DNA of 64,000 nt from Leucocoprinus leucothites (Eukaryota; Basidiomycota; Agaricomycetes; Agaricales; Agaricaceae), in NCBI GenBank assembly GCA_013368445.1, contig JAACJO010000007.1:1364001-1428000 (forward strand). The letters run 5' to 3'. The notes beneath the pieces are model-generated. The model had not been told where the DNA came from. It saw only the letters and a list, made by a program, of their open reading frames with translations, and ran no database searches. Both the position numbers and the translations under genes were made by a program. Position 1 is the stretch's first letter. Every line of letters starts with the position of its first letter. Positions 37,383 to 48,945 of the stretch are shown here, piece after piece.

Positions 37383-39068
37383 TGGCTGTGTCGGGCGATG
37401 CTCTCATTTGCTGCTCCGGCTGCACTCGTGGTTATGGAACTGCTATTCATATATTTTGGGCACAACTCCCAGTGTGCTGGATCTTTCTGTTCAACTGCAT
37501 AGTTGTGGAGTGTAGAGGCAAGGGAACAAGGAGGCTGCAAGTTCCGTTTGTTGGGCTTGGCCTTTCGTGTTCGCATGTCACTTGATGGTATCAGAGACTC
37601 GGGATACGCACGTGTGTCTCCACACTTGAATGCGGTACCCCTTCCGACCACATCGCGAACCGCCGTCATCGTCTTCATGCTCTGCCTTCTGCAATGAAAC
37701 AGCACGTCGATCAGTATACTACACTATGTGGCGATCGCTGTCGTCGTGGTACTATTTTGAACCCCATGGCCGCCGACAACACCGACGCTCTCAGCCGCTC
37801 TCCCTGCCTCATCCCTCTCATGTTCCCGCTTCCTTGCATATAGCAACATTAATACCACCACCGTAGTTGACGTGCAGCATTTGATGTCACCACTCAGCCC
37901 ACGAATCGACAGAGTTCCCTTTCTGCCCAAGACTTATCTCGCTTCACCGCCATGCCTTTACACTTGCCGTGACAACAATATACCCCAGTTCCATCCCTCC
38001 TCATCCCAACAGACTATTTGATATAGCCAACCCTTTATCATCATCCAACATACCTCTCACTGCTCCCCGTTTGGCTTTGTGTGCTTCTTGCTCTCTCACG
38101 GTTTTTCGCACATCTCATCTCATCGTGGCTCTGTTTTTTTTTTCCTTCCCGATTACAACATATAAGATATCAAGAGACTGGATTGTGATTCTTAGTGGAG
38201 GGTTTGTGGGAAAGTTCGCGAGACTGCAGAGTTTTCTGGAAGAGATTCTATCTTGCTACATCCGACCGATTGGATGGCCAATTGGTGGTCGTTGGAATCG
38301 GAACACACAGCCTGGGGTTTTTCTTTCACTTTCTTATCTTCCTTTCAACTTTCTTCCTTTTGGTTTTTCCCTTCCTCTATCCGCTGGTTTGCCACTATCT
38401 GATCGAATGATTTACATCGGACTGCTGCTTGCTATCGTGCATTTCCTTTTCCTCTCTGTGCTTTCTTTTTCAACATCCGTCCTGGTATTCTTCAATTTCT
38501 TCATTGGCTTGTCCTTCTTCCTAACTCACGATAAAGAATGTATACCACCCGACCATCACATATCCTAGTTATAATTAATGCTACTGCTGGGTGATGCCTC
38601 GCATGTACTCATCATTTCGACAGGACCTCGATGCGACTGCACAATTGCTGGCCCAAGCGACCTCGATTTTTCCTCAATCATCGACAATAGACAATACTTT
38701 TCCGATTGGTATGCGAGCACCATTTGCATTCCCTTTTTCTTTCCCCCGAGCTACATCGCAGCTCTTCTCTTCAAACCTCCCTTGAGTGTTTTTGCTTTAT
38801 TCCTCCAAGGGAGAGCTAACTACAACGCTGGTTGATAGTTTCTTGTGCATCAAGCGTAGACGAACTGCTGGTCGATTGAATACTTTAAGACAGGTTTTCA
38901 ACTGTTTCTGAATACTCGCCCACTGACCAACAGATGAATTCGCTATTCTCGCTCCGGGTAGATTATGAAGAATAAGATGACGGATTGAAAGCGTATTTGC
39001 GTATATGTATTGCTAACTCAAGGTATACTCAAGTAGATGAATGCTCCTTGCATCCTCGATCAGAGCCA
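37383..39068. other. Pyrimidine-rich convergent region, 1.7 kb
   Basis: Lies between convergent stops of the MYB-zinc-finger gene and SGT2. From about 37700 to 38560 the plus strand is rich in C/T tracts, giving chance hydrophobic frames. One (37969-38568) begins at GTG, not ATG. A short frame with ATG at 38603 (MYSSFRQDLDATAQLLAQA..., stop near 38785) looks more protein-like but is unconnected. Long 3' UTRs or a non-coding transcript are the simplest explanation. Confidence 0.4.
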
Positions 39069-40334
39069 TCATCTGCCGGCCCCTGCCCCACCTATACCAC
39101 CAAATTGCGAAGCCCTGTATATATAAAATTAGTGTTTCTTCACTTCGAGTATTCAAGAAAAACCTACAAATTTCTTAGCTGCGGGTTTGACATTAGCTCC
39201 TCCATTGAGGGCATGTCACCAGACTGTACTCGATTCATCTGTGAAACTACCAGTCACAATGACGTTCACGATATCAAAAAGGTGGACACACCATGTTTGC
39301 CACTGTAGGGTCCTGCATGAGCTGATCAAGCCCACCATTTTGTGCCATCTGCTGAGCCATCGACATTATGGCGGGATTGCCCATTAGACTCGCGAGATCG
39401 GGCATGCCACCTCCACCTCCAGTTCCCCCTCCGCCCATATTTCTGAGCATGTCTGCAAGACCTCCCATACCTCCGCCTGCTCCTGCTCCTGCGCCTGCAG
39501 CGGCCGCCGGAGAGCTCCTCGGGGACACCTCCGAGTCTTCGGTGCTAATTTTAGCCTTGGTACTTGCCAGACTGGATTTCAAACCAGCATTATTGGGATC
39601 AACTGAGAGGCCACGCTCGAAAGCATCAGCTGCAGCTTTGAAGTCGCCAAGTGAGTACTGTGCATGACTATATAATTCCACACAGATGTAATGTTTTAGG
39701 GACGTGATTAATAGTCGAACAAGAAATATACACACCCCAGGCGATGATAACCTTTTGAAAATCCGGGATCGACCTCAATAGCTTTATTAGCGTCTCCAAT
39801 AGCGGAAAGATGGTCGCCCTTGCTTGAATAAGCAGCTGCACGATTGGAGTAATAGACTGGATTTGTCCCATCGAGTGTGATAGCTTTAGCGTATGCCTCG
39901 ATGGCCTCATCATATTTCTTTGCGGACATTAAGGAATTTCCTTCCTGCTTGAGTTTGTCGGCTTTTGCTTTATCCTCCGCTGTAGGGGCCTTGGAAGCAG
40001 ACGAGGAAGCAGTATCTTCGGAGACCGATGTTTGCGCACGTGCACCAACTTTATCGCGGGTCTTCATGTATACATCGAATATACTTTGTAAAGTCGTTGG
40101 CTTTACGCTCAATTTCTCAACTTGCTCCTGGCTGTTCGGATCGACACCAAAGGACTCGCCGATGCACTGGACTAGTTAATTTCGATTAGATAAGATTTCC
40201 AGTCAAATGCAGACAAAGCGCGCACTAGCTATGTCCAAGCTCTCCTTGTCCTCTGTCTTGACTGTCCCATCAGCGACAGATTGATTGAGAAAATCGATAA
40301 TAGCAAGGACGAGCCGTTGTTGTTTCTCGGACAT
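39069..40334 (-). CDS. SGT2: Small glutamine-rich TPR co-chaperone SGT2
   Basis: Co-chaperone that captures tail-anchored membrane proteins and passes them to the GET pathway. The first exon MSEKQQRLVLAIIDFLNQSV begins the dimerisation domain that binds Get4/5, followed by QCIGESFGVDPNSQEQVEKL. Three TPRs follow: KADKLKQEGNSLMSAKKYDE, NPVYYSNRAAAYSSKGDHLS and HAQYSLGDFKAAADAFERGL. The C-terminus is Gly/Met/Gln-rich (MGGLADMLRNMGGGGTGG, NPAIMSMAQQMAQNGG), the substrate-binding region. The last small exons give MNRVQSGDMPSMEELMSNPQ and the end ASQFGGIGGAGAGR. About 340 residues, normal for the family. Only 100 bp separates it from PRP19. Confidence 0.94.
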
Positions 40335-40434
40335 GGTGATCGCGAGGATGGAGGAGAGTGTAAACAAGAGTCAACAAAGGTGACGCGGAGAGCAAAGTTG
40401 GACAAATTCAGTCGCGTCTTTCTCTGCCAGTGAA
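40335..40434. promoter_or_regulatory. Compact divergent promoter SGT2 / PRP19
   Basis: Exactly 100 bp between the two start codons, so the promoters overlap. AAAGGTGACGCG lies at 40376-40387, identical to a 12-mer in the RPN2/COX13 divergent promoter. Confidence 0.6.
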
Positions 40435-42059
40435 ATGGTTTTCTGCGCTATCTCAGGTGAACCTCCCCAAGACCCCGTCGTCTCCGTCAAGTCAGGTCAC
40501 ATCTATGAGCGTAGACTCATAACAAAGTATATCACCGAAAATGGCACTGATCCAGTCACTGGCGACAAACTCGAGGAGTCCGACCTCATAGAACTCAAAG
40601 CCTGTCAGTATTTCTTACAGCTTCTCATTACCTCTTGATTTTCTGACAAACGTTTAGCACCTAAAACTGCGCCACCTCGACCACCCACGCATACCTCCCT
40701 GCCCGCTCTTCTGCATACTCTGCAGAACGAATACGACGCTATTGTTCTCGAGCTTTTCTCGCTCAGGCAAAAGTACAACTCTATCCGGCAGGAACTGAGC
40801 TATGCCCTGTACTCACAAGACGCAGCTACTCGTGTAGTCGCACGTCTGATTCGTGAACGTGACGCTGCCCGAGAGTATGTCCATCATGATCTCTTCTGTG
40901 AAGCCATTGAACTAACTTTCGTGACAGGGCTCTGGCAAATGTCCAAGCATCTATGGGTCTTTCTCCTTCTGCGCCCGCTGATGGTGGGGACGTAGAGATG
41001 GGTGAAAATGGTGCAGCTGAAGAGGGCCTCCCCGCTGCAGTCGTCTCCCAAATTGACGAGACCCATGCTGCCCTCTCGTCCGCTCGTAAGAAGCGCAAGC
41101 CTCCGACAGGTTATGCGACGGGTGCCGAAATCAAGACTCTCACGGCTAAGCACACTATTCCATCTCTCCACTCCGCCTCTCCGGCCGGCATCACCTCCCT
41201 CGCGGTCTCTCGTGTCAACCCCTCCCAGTTTCTCACTGGCGGTAATGACAAGATTGTTCAGCTATACGACAGGAGCACGGATAAGGTGCTGGCTACCCTT
41301 AAAGGCCACAGTAAGAAAATCAACCACGTTGCTTTCCGTGAACGCGAAGGCGAGAAGACTCTCCTTCTCTCCGCTGGCGCCGACAAAATTGCCAAAATTT
41401 GGTCGCAGGACGAAGCATCTGGGGAGTACATTGCCAACTATACCCTCCGTACTCACAAAGGCGAGATTTCCGGTCTGGCTGTTCACCCCACGTCCAGACT
41501 CGCTGTGTACTCCTCTCTGGACAAAACGTACTCTATCCACGATTTGACCAACTTTACCCAAGTCTTCCGTTCTGCACCATCAGATGAACCCTTCACCTCT
41601 CTCGGTGTTCATCCTGACGGCACACTCATTGCCGCTGGTACACCCACCTCCACAATTCAAATCTTCGACATACGCACTGGCGCCATTGCAGCCACCCTCA
41701 CGCCGAGCGAAGGAACGCCTTTCACCGTCAACTCTCTCGCCTTCTCCGAAAACGGTTACCACATGCTCGCGCCTGACTCCCTTTCGTCCGTGTCCATTTG
41801 GGATTTGCGCAAGACAAAGAGCACGCAGAGCATTTCCCTCGGCGAGAACTTCAAGGTGAATAGAGTCACGTATGATCAGAGCGCCCAGTTCTTGGGTGTT
41901 TCAGGTAATCACGGTGCGAAGATCTTCGCTCATAAGTCTTGGGAAGAGTTGGTGCGTGTCGAGGAAGGTAGTGACATATCTGCTCTGGTGTTTGGTGAGC
42001 AGGGTAAGGAAGTTTGGGCTGCGAGTGGAAGGGAGGTCAAGATTTGGGGCTCGGCCTAG
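40435..42059 (+). CDS. PRP19: Pre-mRNA-processing factor 19 (U-box E3, NineTeen complex)
   Basis: Core subunit of the NineTeen complex that stabilises the catalytic spliceosome; its U-box gives ubiquitin ligase activity. The U-box is at the N-terminus (MVFCAISGEPPQDPVVSVKS, HIYERRLITKYITENGTDPV, residues 1-56). The tetramerising coiled coil follows (LHTLQNEYDAIVLELFSLRQ, SYALYSQDAATRVVARLIRE). Seven WD40 blades fill the rest, e.g. SPAGITSLAVSRVNPSQFLT, LKGHSKKINHVAFREREGEK and THKGEISGLAVHPTSRLAVY. Two short introns lie near the 5' end, with donors GTCAGT and GTATGT. About 500 residues, typical of PRP19. Confidence 0.97.
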
Positions 42060-42617
42060 TGTACTGCAGTTGTTGGCGTCTTGCTCGTTTCTGTTCATCT
42101 TTGTAAAATCTCTGGAGCCTGAATGATAACCTCTCCCTGATGTTCTCGTCAATATTCATTCCGTGCTCACCGCTTCGCTCTTCGGATCTGAAAGACAGTA
42201 GAAACTCAAATTCTGGTGTCAAACATGTTGCATTGTAGTCGTGGTAATACATGAGATAAAGACAAGAAATCGTGAATCCAAAACAAATAACAATATGAAC
42301 AAAAAATCCGCGCTCTCCCGTCAAAAGAAACACTGTACAACATGTAAGGCAAGGGAGTGGAAGTAGATGGTATCTCCAACATTGTATTGCTAGTTTTTGC
42401 AAATAAGTACTACTGCTAATGGTATCATGCATCATCCGTCATGAAAGCCTCTTCACTGTCTGAGGAGGAATGTGCGTTGAAATATAAATAAATAAAAAGC
42501 AGTGTGAAGCAAGTAGTGCCTGCTTTAGGACTGCGGATATGGGGGAAGAACACGCCCAGCGTCGAAAGCCCAGGGGGAAAGTAATGTGAGATTACAAATC
42601 AGGTCCCACGTCGTCAC
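42060..42617. other. Convergent 3' flanks PRP19 / OPT transporter
   Basis: About 560 bp, AT-rich around 42420-42530, between convergent stop codons. It should hold both 3' UTRs; no gene is seen. Confidence 0.5.
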
Positions 42618-45369
42618 CTATGACCATGTCGCAGGACCAACAGTCTCGCCCTGGGGAATAGGTCTGAAGGGGATGCCATTTGCATCAGCGTTATTTTGCC
42701 AGATACTGAAAAATAGGAGTCAGCATCAAGTTTACAATCTCCAACCCTTGGGGGAAAAAATACTCACGTATTACCCCACCAGTTCAGCTCAATACCACCC
42801 TTCGGGTATTGCAAGCAGAAAAATATCACGACCACACCAATGGCAACACCGGCATCAAGAGCAGCAGACAATATATAGTTGTATCTCATCCACCATCTGA
42901 AGTGGTACTTCCTAATCACATAGTTGAAGAGGAAACCGACGAGCACCCAGGACATGTAATTGATGCCTGACGCGGGAGGGATGGCACCGAGACCAGCGAA
43001 GAAGATCGGAATGTTGACGTATCTCCAAATTGAAAGGGGGAAGCGGCGAGCTAGAATGTAGAATGGGATAGGAAGGAAGGCGCCAATGAGGAAGAACCAA
43101 AGGAGAGGATTGTAAGGCGCTCCAGCACCAAACATCCTCTGCGGGCCAATTCCACCCCAAATGAGAGATGCAGTAGCAAAGACGTTTGTTCCGGGACACA
43201 TGAACCCATCTTTCTGTTGAGGGGAGCAGATATCCTCGATGTTCGCGAGCATCCAATCCTGAACACCCGTCACAACGAAGCAGCTTACAAGCGAGGCGAC
43301 GACTTGGACGCTGAACATGATACGGGGAGGAATTTTCATGTAATGACCAAGCTTGAGATCACCAGCAAAGCTGATGGCCTGGGAGGTACCAATGAAAGCG
43401 ATGGTCTTGAAAAGAACATTGGCGATAGGGCGCCCAGGGAGCATGTAGCCCGCGATCAACTCGTGCATAACCTGGGTTGGCACTTGTTGGTTCGTGATCG
43501 CCATGAGCATAGCCAAAGGAATAGAAAGTATGGCAGCGAGAAGGAAGCCGACGAAGGCGGCCCAGGCAGGCAGCTGAGTCGGGAAGACCTCAACGCCTAC
43601 ACACATAAGGATGAAGCACACAGCTCCAAGTAGGCCATACCACCACATGGGGACCTCAGCGTAAGCTTGCATGAGGCGGGAGTGGATGTCGCGCTCATCC
43701 TTGAGGGTATTCCTGAAGCGCTTGACAATGTCCTTGCGGAACCAGAGGAAGGTGTGTACGAAGACGGATGGGAAAGCGGCGAAGGCGCAACCATAGGCGA
43801 CGGCGAGCGTAGCAGACATAAAGAGGGGTGAGTATTGCGAGTACAGGCTCGGGGAGAAAATTGCGTTCTCGTTCACAACAGCAGAGAAGTCGTAAGGTGA
43901 CCCCGTATTATCCCAGGACTGGAACGACGAGATCGGGAAATGGGCACTATTAAAAGCGTTCGTGACTGGAAAGAGGAATAAGCTGGGAGAAATCTGAGAA
44001 GAAGGGATCCACAAACAATATAAAATGGGTGTAAAGATCCAGAACATAATAACGAAAGCGACACCGGTATTCATTTCGGACCACCACTATACGCAAACGT
44101 CCGTTAACACAACTTCTCACAAACGACAGGAATAAGACTCACGGGAGTGACGAGTGGACTTCCGATGTAGGAGATCATACTCCAATCAAAAGTCAAAATG
44201 CCCATACCCAGACCTGTATTGGTTCCGAATAGGCTGTTGACAACTACATTATTCGGAGCGATCCAACAGACCCAGCTAAACATGCTGAGAGCCGTGAAGA
44301 GATATCCAGGTACAAAGTACCAAAGGAAGCTCGCCAAGAGGGCGTAAAGGAAAAAGCGTTCTCGAGTCATATGACCAGGGTCTAGTTTGCCGTAGTTCCT
44401 GTGTAGGGTATTAAAGAGGGCCGCGTTGACCAGAGCGCCAGGCCAGATCATGCTCGACGGCCATACAACAAATTGACGAAGTATTCCAGCAATGGAATAT
44501 CCAATAAGTTGAGAGGAAAGGACAATCATGATTTGGTATCCATATGAGAGCTGCTGATGGTAGAAAACGCGTTGGGTGAGAACGACGTCCGTCGCATAAG
44601 CACCGCCAACAACGACGTTTGCCATCACAGTGATACAGACGTGTTCTTTGATCGTAAAGGGGCCGGGATTCAGAGACCAGACATAGCCGAGAGTGCTGAA
44701 TTGTCGTCTCGGAAGAATGCGTTCGAAGAGTTTGCCAATCGGGAGGGTGATCAACTGGATAACGATGCCCGTCACAAAGACAGAAGGATCTAAAGGCCAC
44801 GTTGAGCGACTAGAATAAGAACAAGGGTCCAGGACCACTTACACCGCAGAGAGAACAGCTGGTTTAGCCCAGAAACCAGGATTGTGGCTGCTAGGCCAAT
44901 GAACCACCTATTGCTATTGAGCCAGAGCCAGATACTTGAGGAGAGAGAATGAGCTCACATTCGGAAGGTGTTGACAGGCATTTCTGGATCATCAATGCTT
45001 GATACTGCAGCACGAACTTCAGGATACGGAGACTCGCTGTGAACAAGTAAGACCAACTGAAGTCATAAATCAACTCGTTACAACTTACTCGTCGAATTCG
45101 ATCGTTGTCGAGTGTCTCGATGAGGGTCGGTCAGTATCAAACTGGGATTCGGCGTCGTAATCAGACTGGTCGTAAGCATATATCTTTTTGCCTTGAATAT
45201 CTGTCGACATAGAGCGCATGGAGGGAGGATACGACTTTTTCAAGTCCAAGTTTGGATCGTTAAGATGCTCCATGAGAAAGTCGACATCTTCTGGGACATC
45301 GGGAACATGTCGAGAGCGAAGGACGACGGGCTCGGTCGAATAAGGCATGCTATGCTTGGAGTCTTCCAT
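42618..45369 (-). CDS. OPT-family oligopeptide transporter
   Basis: Proton-coupled plasma-membrane importer of the OPT peptide-transporter clade, typically for tetra- or pentapeptides. The cytoplasmic N-terminus starts MEDSKHSMPYSTEPVVLRSR and runs through an acidic Ser-rich region. The family signature follows: DESPYPEVRAAVSSIDDPEM, then PVNTFRMWFIG. About 14 hydrophobic segments come after it, e.g. SYGYQIMIVLSSQLIGYSIA, ALLASFLWYFVPGYLFTALS and GTSQAISFAGDLKLGHYMKI. It also shows GMGILTFDWSMISYIGSPLV and the conserved N-terminal lumen motif W-P-S-S-M-I-W-P. The final exon adds IWQNNADANGIPFRPIPQGE, TVGPATWS and TAG. About 780 residues. The TauD-type dioxygenase is divergently transcribed 1.4 kb away. 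Confidence 0.93.
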
Positions 45370-46802
45370 GGCAAACGTCTGGCCTAAGCAGAGTTGTGGA
45401 AGTAGGTAAAGGGTGGACCGCAAGGAAGGGGGAGAGGCGGATGGAGCGTCATAATCCCAGGATGGTCTTTATGAATGGTAGCCAGAGTAAGGAACGCCGC
45501 CATGACTAGTGATTGTCCATTCCAAAGAAGGCTCGATCCAGAATTTAGATGGGCGGAGAGAATCCCAGTGGTATCGTGAAAGACAATTAGACAATGATCA
45601 ATAAGATTACAGGACAGCCCGAGCCGGACACCAAAATGATAGCCAAGTCACAAAAACACAATAAGCGCGTAGGAGGTACCGCGGGGAAAACGGCGGAGTG
45701 CGATGATTCTCCTGGGACTTTTTAGGCAATCTCACCGAGCTACTTTCAATTCTGCTTCTGAAGTCGATTGTCATGGTTTATCTAGGTATCCCACTGTGAA
45801 AACTAGGTCTATACCACGTCCAAAACACCTTGGATAGCGTTCAAGACTCTTAGGGCACTTTCGGGGTAGAGGGGTTGTCGGTGAGAGAAGTGCAGGGTTG
45901 AAGCAAAAGCGGCAGTGGCCAAATGATGATGTCGAGAGTCCTTATTGTTGTTATTGTGCGCCGCTGTCGAAGAGTCGCACGGCCTTGGTCACCTGTGACA
46001 TTTGCTTATTGTCTCCCCGATCGGATCTTAATCGCCATACTTCTGATCCCAGTCCTCCACACATATGTATATGCTATTCATGAGTTAAGTTTCTGGATTT
46101 GTCTTTCATTGATACTGCCCTCAGTCTTTTCATGCACATCCTTGTCGTACTTAGTACATACTTCTTACTCAGGCTGTAAAATTACATTGCATACAACAAG
46201 CCCGTCCCACTTATCATATCAAGTGCCATTGCCCTAGTCATAATGAATATGTGCTCTCACATGTGGTGCCTATACAGGGTCACTGAGTGACAGAGTCCCC
46301 ATCCTGAGCGCCAGGGTTACAGACAAAGTGAGTGAAGGGGCAAAATATGGTGGGAAATATATCGTGACTGATATGACCATATGATTGAGTCTTATTTATC
46401 TGCTTAGGTTATTATCTTATCAGATACGTGTCGCTCGACTAGCTTTGAACGTAGAGCTTGAACTGCGTCGTAAACTTAATGACTACTGTATTGGAAGAAC
46501 CCCTTTGTCTTCATAAACCAGCTCCGCAAGCGAGGGGAATCGCAACCCTATTTAAGATAACTCCCAATGGCAAAGTTATATTTTTGGAATGTAGGGGGTA
46601 CAGTCATCTGCTACTGGCGAGCATATGAGCAATACTCACAAGTCACGAATTCTTCACTTTTTTAGTCCCACCATGGCGTGCATCGAAGCTGAAATGGCGA
46701 TATGAGTCTCACCATCAAACTCCAGCTTTGCAGCCAATAAAATGCACAAGGTGACCTCCACTGGTCGCCGGATCTTCAGCATACCGAACCTCAGACTGAG
46801 CC
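45370..46802. other. Divergent intergene, OPT transporter / TauD dioxygenase
   Basis: 1.43 kb between start codons, without a supportable gene. It contains the GATA-core cluster annotated separately and a TATA-like TATTTAAG near 46549-46556 with an adjacent AGATAA, about 245 bp before the dioxygenase ATG. Confidence 0.45.
46396..46426. promoter_or_regulatory. GATA-factor site cluster
   Basis: Four GATA cores fall within about 30 bp: TTATCT at 46396-46401, TTATCT at 46412-46417, an overlapping CTTATC, and AGATA at 46422-46426. A further AGATAA lies at 46555-46560. In fungi, clusters of this type are targets of AreA/Nit2 nitrogen regulators or siderophore GATA factors. The position between a peptide transporter and a dioxygenase makes nitrogen control plausible. 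Binding is inferred only. Confidence 0.35.
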
Positions 46803-48285
46803 ATGGCCACAGCGACAGAAACCATCTCTAATCTGGCTAGTAGCACAGCGACTCTGCGGCTACGACGTCAGGCAGAGGGCGAAAACAAACCCACAGATGG
46901 GCCCTATCGCTATGCTCACCTATTGCCACATTTCTCTGCCGACCGGTACCCTCTGCTGGAGCCGTTCGACCACGTAGACCCTGGAGTTAGGGCACTGGCT
47001 CTTCCCAGCCCTCGCGCCTTTCTGGACAATGCAACTCGTGTCGATGAATTGACCCCTAATCTTGGAACAGAGGTCACTGGAGTTAACCTTGCTGAACTCG
47101 ACAGCTCTGGCCGTGACCAGGTGGCGCTCGAGGTGGGAATAGTTCCAGTTCTTTAATGGAAGCGCTATTAGTCACGCGAATATCATGTCAGGTCGCTCGA
47201 AGGGGGTTGTTAGTCTTCAGGGACCAGCAAGACTTTATTGACCGTGGACCTGATTTCTACCGTGAATGGGGAAGGCATTTTGGTCGGTAAGAATTAAAAG
47301 TTGTTGTCTCATATGGGTCCAGGTATCTGATACTTTAATGATACGTACTTCAAAAGCCTACACATACATCCAACTTCAGGCCACCCTGCAGGCTACCCAG
47401 AGGTCCATTTGGTCTACCGGTACGTCGCTCCCATTTTCCGGATCTTGTTGTGTACCACACGATTGGTGACCTCTTACACCAATGCCACAGGGACGCTAAC
47501 AGCACCTTTAACTTCGAAATTGACGAGAGCATTACCACAACAAGCTGGCACTCAGATGTCTCTTACGAACTCCAGCCTCCGGGACTAACTACTTTCTTCC
47601 TTCTCTCGTCGCCCGATACCGGCGGCGACACGCTCTTCACATCTCAGGTCTCTATACTTCGGCGACTATCACCTCAATTCATCGCATTCCTCCGCACGCT
47701 CAAAGCAGTCCACTCTGGAATAGAACAAGCGGACTTCTCTCGCTCCGGCAAACGCGGTGCGACTGTCCGTCGCGAGCCCGTGGAGCATGTACACCCAGTC
47801 GTGAGACGGCACCCAGTCACAGGCGAGGAGGCTTTGTATGTCAATCGACAGTTCACTCGACGAATTGTCGGACTTAAGCGTGAAGAGTCTGGTATGTTAC
47901 AGACTATTTCCTTTCGCCTCCCTTCCCGCCCAGTTCCTTGGTCAGTACCTTGTGGATGAGTGCTCACTTGAAGATTCTCTGTATAAATATAGAAACGATC
48001 CTGAAGTTCTTGTTCGACCACATCGATAAGAGCGCAGACAACCAAGCTCGTGTCAAGTGGCGTCCCAACACAGTCGTCCTTTGGGACAACAGAATTACGG
48101 CACATGTATGTTCACGAATCAAGCGGTCGGAGACTGTTCATACCTTGATCTGATGATCTTTTTGGTTCTCATAGACTGCGATCGTCGACTTCAAGGAAAC
48201 TGGCGAGCGTCGTCACGGGGCTCGTATCACTCCCCAAGCAGAGCGTCCCATTCCAGCTCTTGACGGACTTGACCTCAGCGCGTAA
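46803..48285 (+). CDS. TauD/TfdA-family 2-oxoglutarate dioxygenase
   Basis: Fe(II)/2-oxoglutarate oxygenase of the taurine/alkylsulfonate dioxygenase family; some members release sulfite from organosulfonates, others act on different substrates. Start MATATETISNLASSTATLRL. Exons encode LTPNLGTEVTGVNLAELDSS, RRGLLVFRDQQDFIDRGPDF, RLHIHPTSGHPAGYPEVHLV and TTTSWHSDVSYELQPPGLTT, which holds the iron-binding H-x-D. Then come PDTGGDTLFTSQVSILRRLS and the distal iron His in VVLWDNRITAHTAIVDF. The 2-oxoglutarate-binding Arg lies in RRHGARITPQAERPIPALDG. About 400 residues, and all facial-triad residues are present. I cannot say from sequence whether the substrate is taurine, a sulfate ester or a herbicide-like acid. 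Confidence 0.9.
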
Positions 48286-48945
48286 AGCACACGACCATGG
48301 CCAAAAAAAGAAAGGAGCAAAGAGGAAAAAGGAAAAGTTCGCGTTTGTTTGTATACTTCTTATCACCATATGTCGTTAGTTCCGACTGTTCGTAACACAA
48401 CTCACGTTAAGCTTCGTCTCTGCGGAGATGTGATATGACTCAGTAGTCTTCCTTCACATTATTTCATAATACCGAATTCGAAGCAGAAGGCCGCGGGACA
48501 AGATGGCTATCTCCTTTATTTGACATATGTTCTTGACAGTGACGTCAGTTATATATATTTTCTCGTCGGACGATCACCGTGCATTGTAGTTGTCAATTCC
48601 GCGACTTGTGCTGCGCAAACTCAGTCTCCAGGATCGGACACGAGTCAGGTCTTAAGAAGTATTATCAATGCACTGAATAGCGGCGGTGAGTAAGGGCTAT
48701 TACAAACTGAGCACGGAGGACAAGGATAGAACACGGAAGGTAGCGAGACCAACGCAGTAGTCAAAATTTTGTCGCCACAAGACACATAGAAGGGAAGGCG
48801 AAGTAGAAGTAAAAGGAGACATAAGCCAGATCGTAGAACGGAATAAACGGAGATGGGAAGCATAGATGAAATGACGTCTAGTCAGATAAGAAATCGCGAA
48901 GAAGGGAAATGCGAATGAAGACCTAAAAGTAGTGATCTACAAAAG
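48286..48945. other. Convergent 3' flanks, dioxygenase / F-box gene
   Basis: 660 bp between convergent stop codons with no gene or repeat that I can support. It presumably holds the two 3' UTRs. Confidence 0.5.

Noticed and set aside
37969..38568. 199-codon hydrophobic frame resembling a membrane protein
   Set aside because: It begins at GTG, arises from C/T-rich DNA, and has no splice continuity or family motif.
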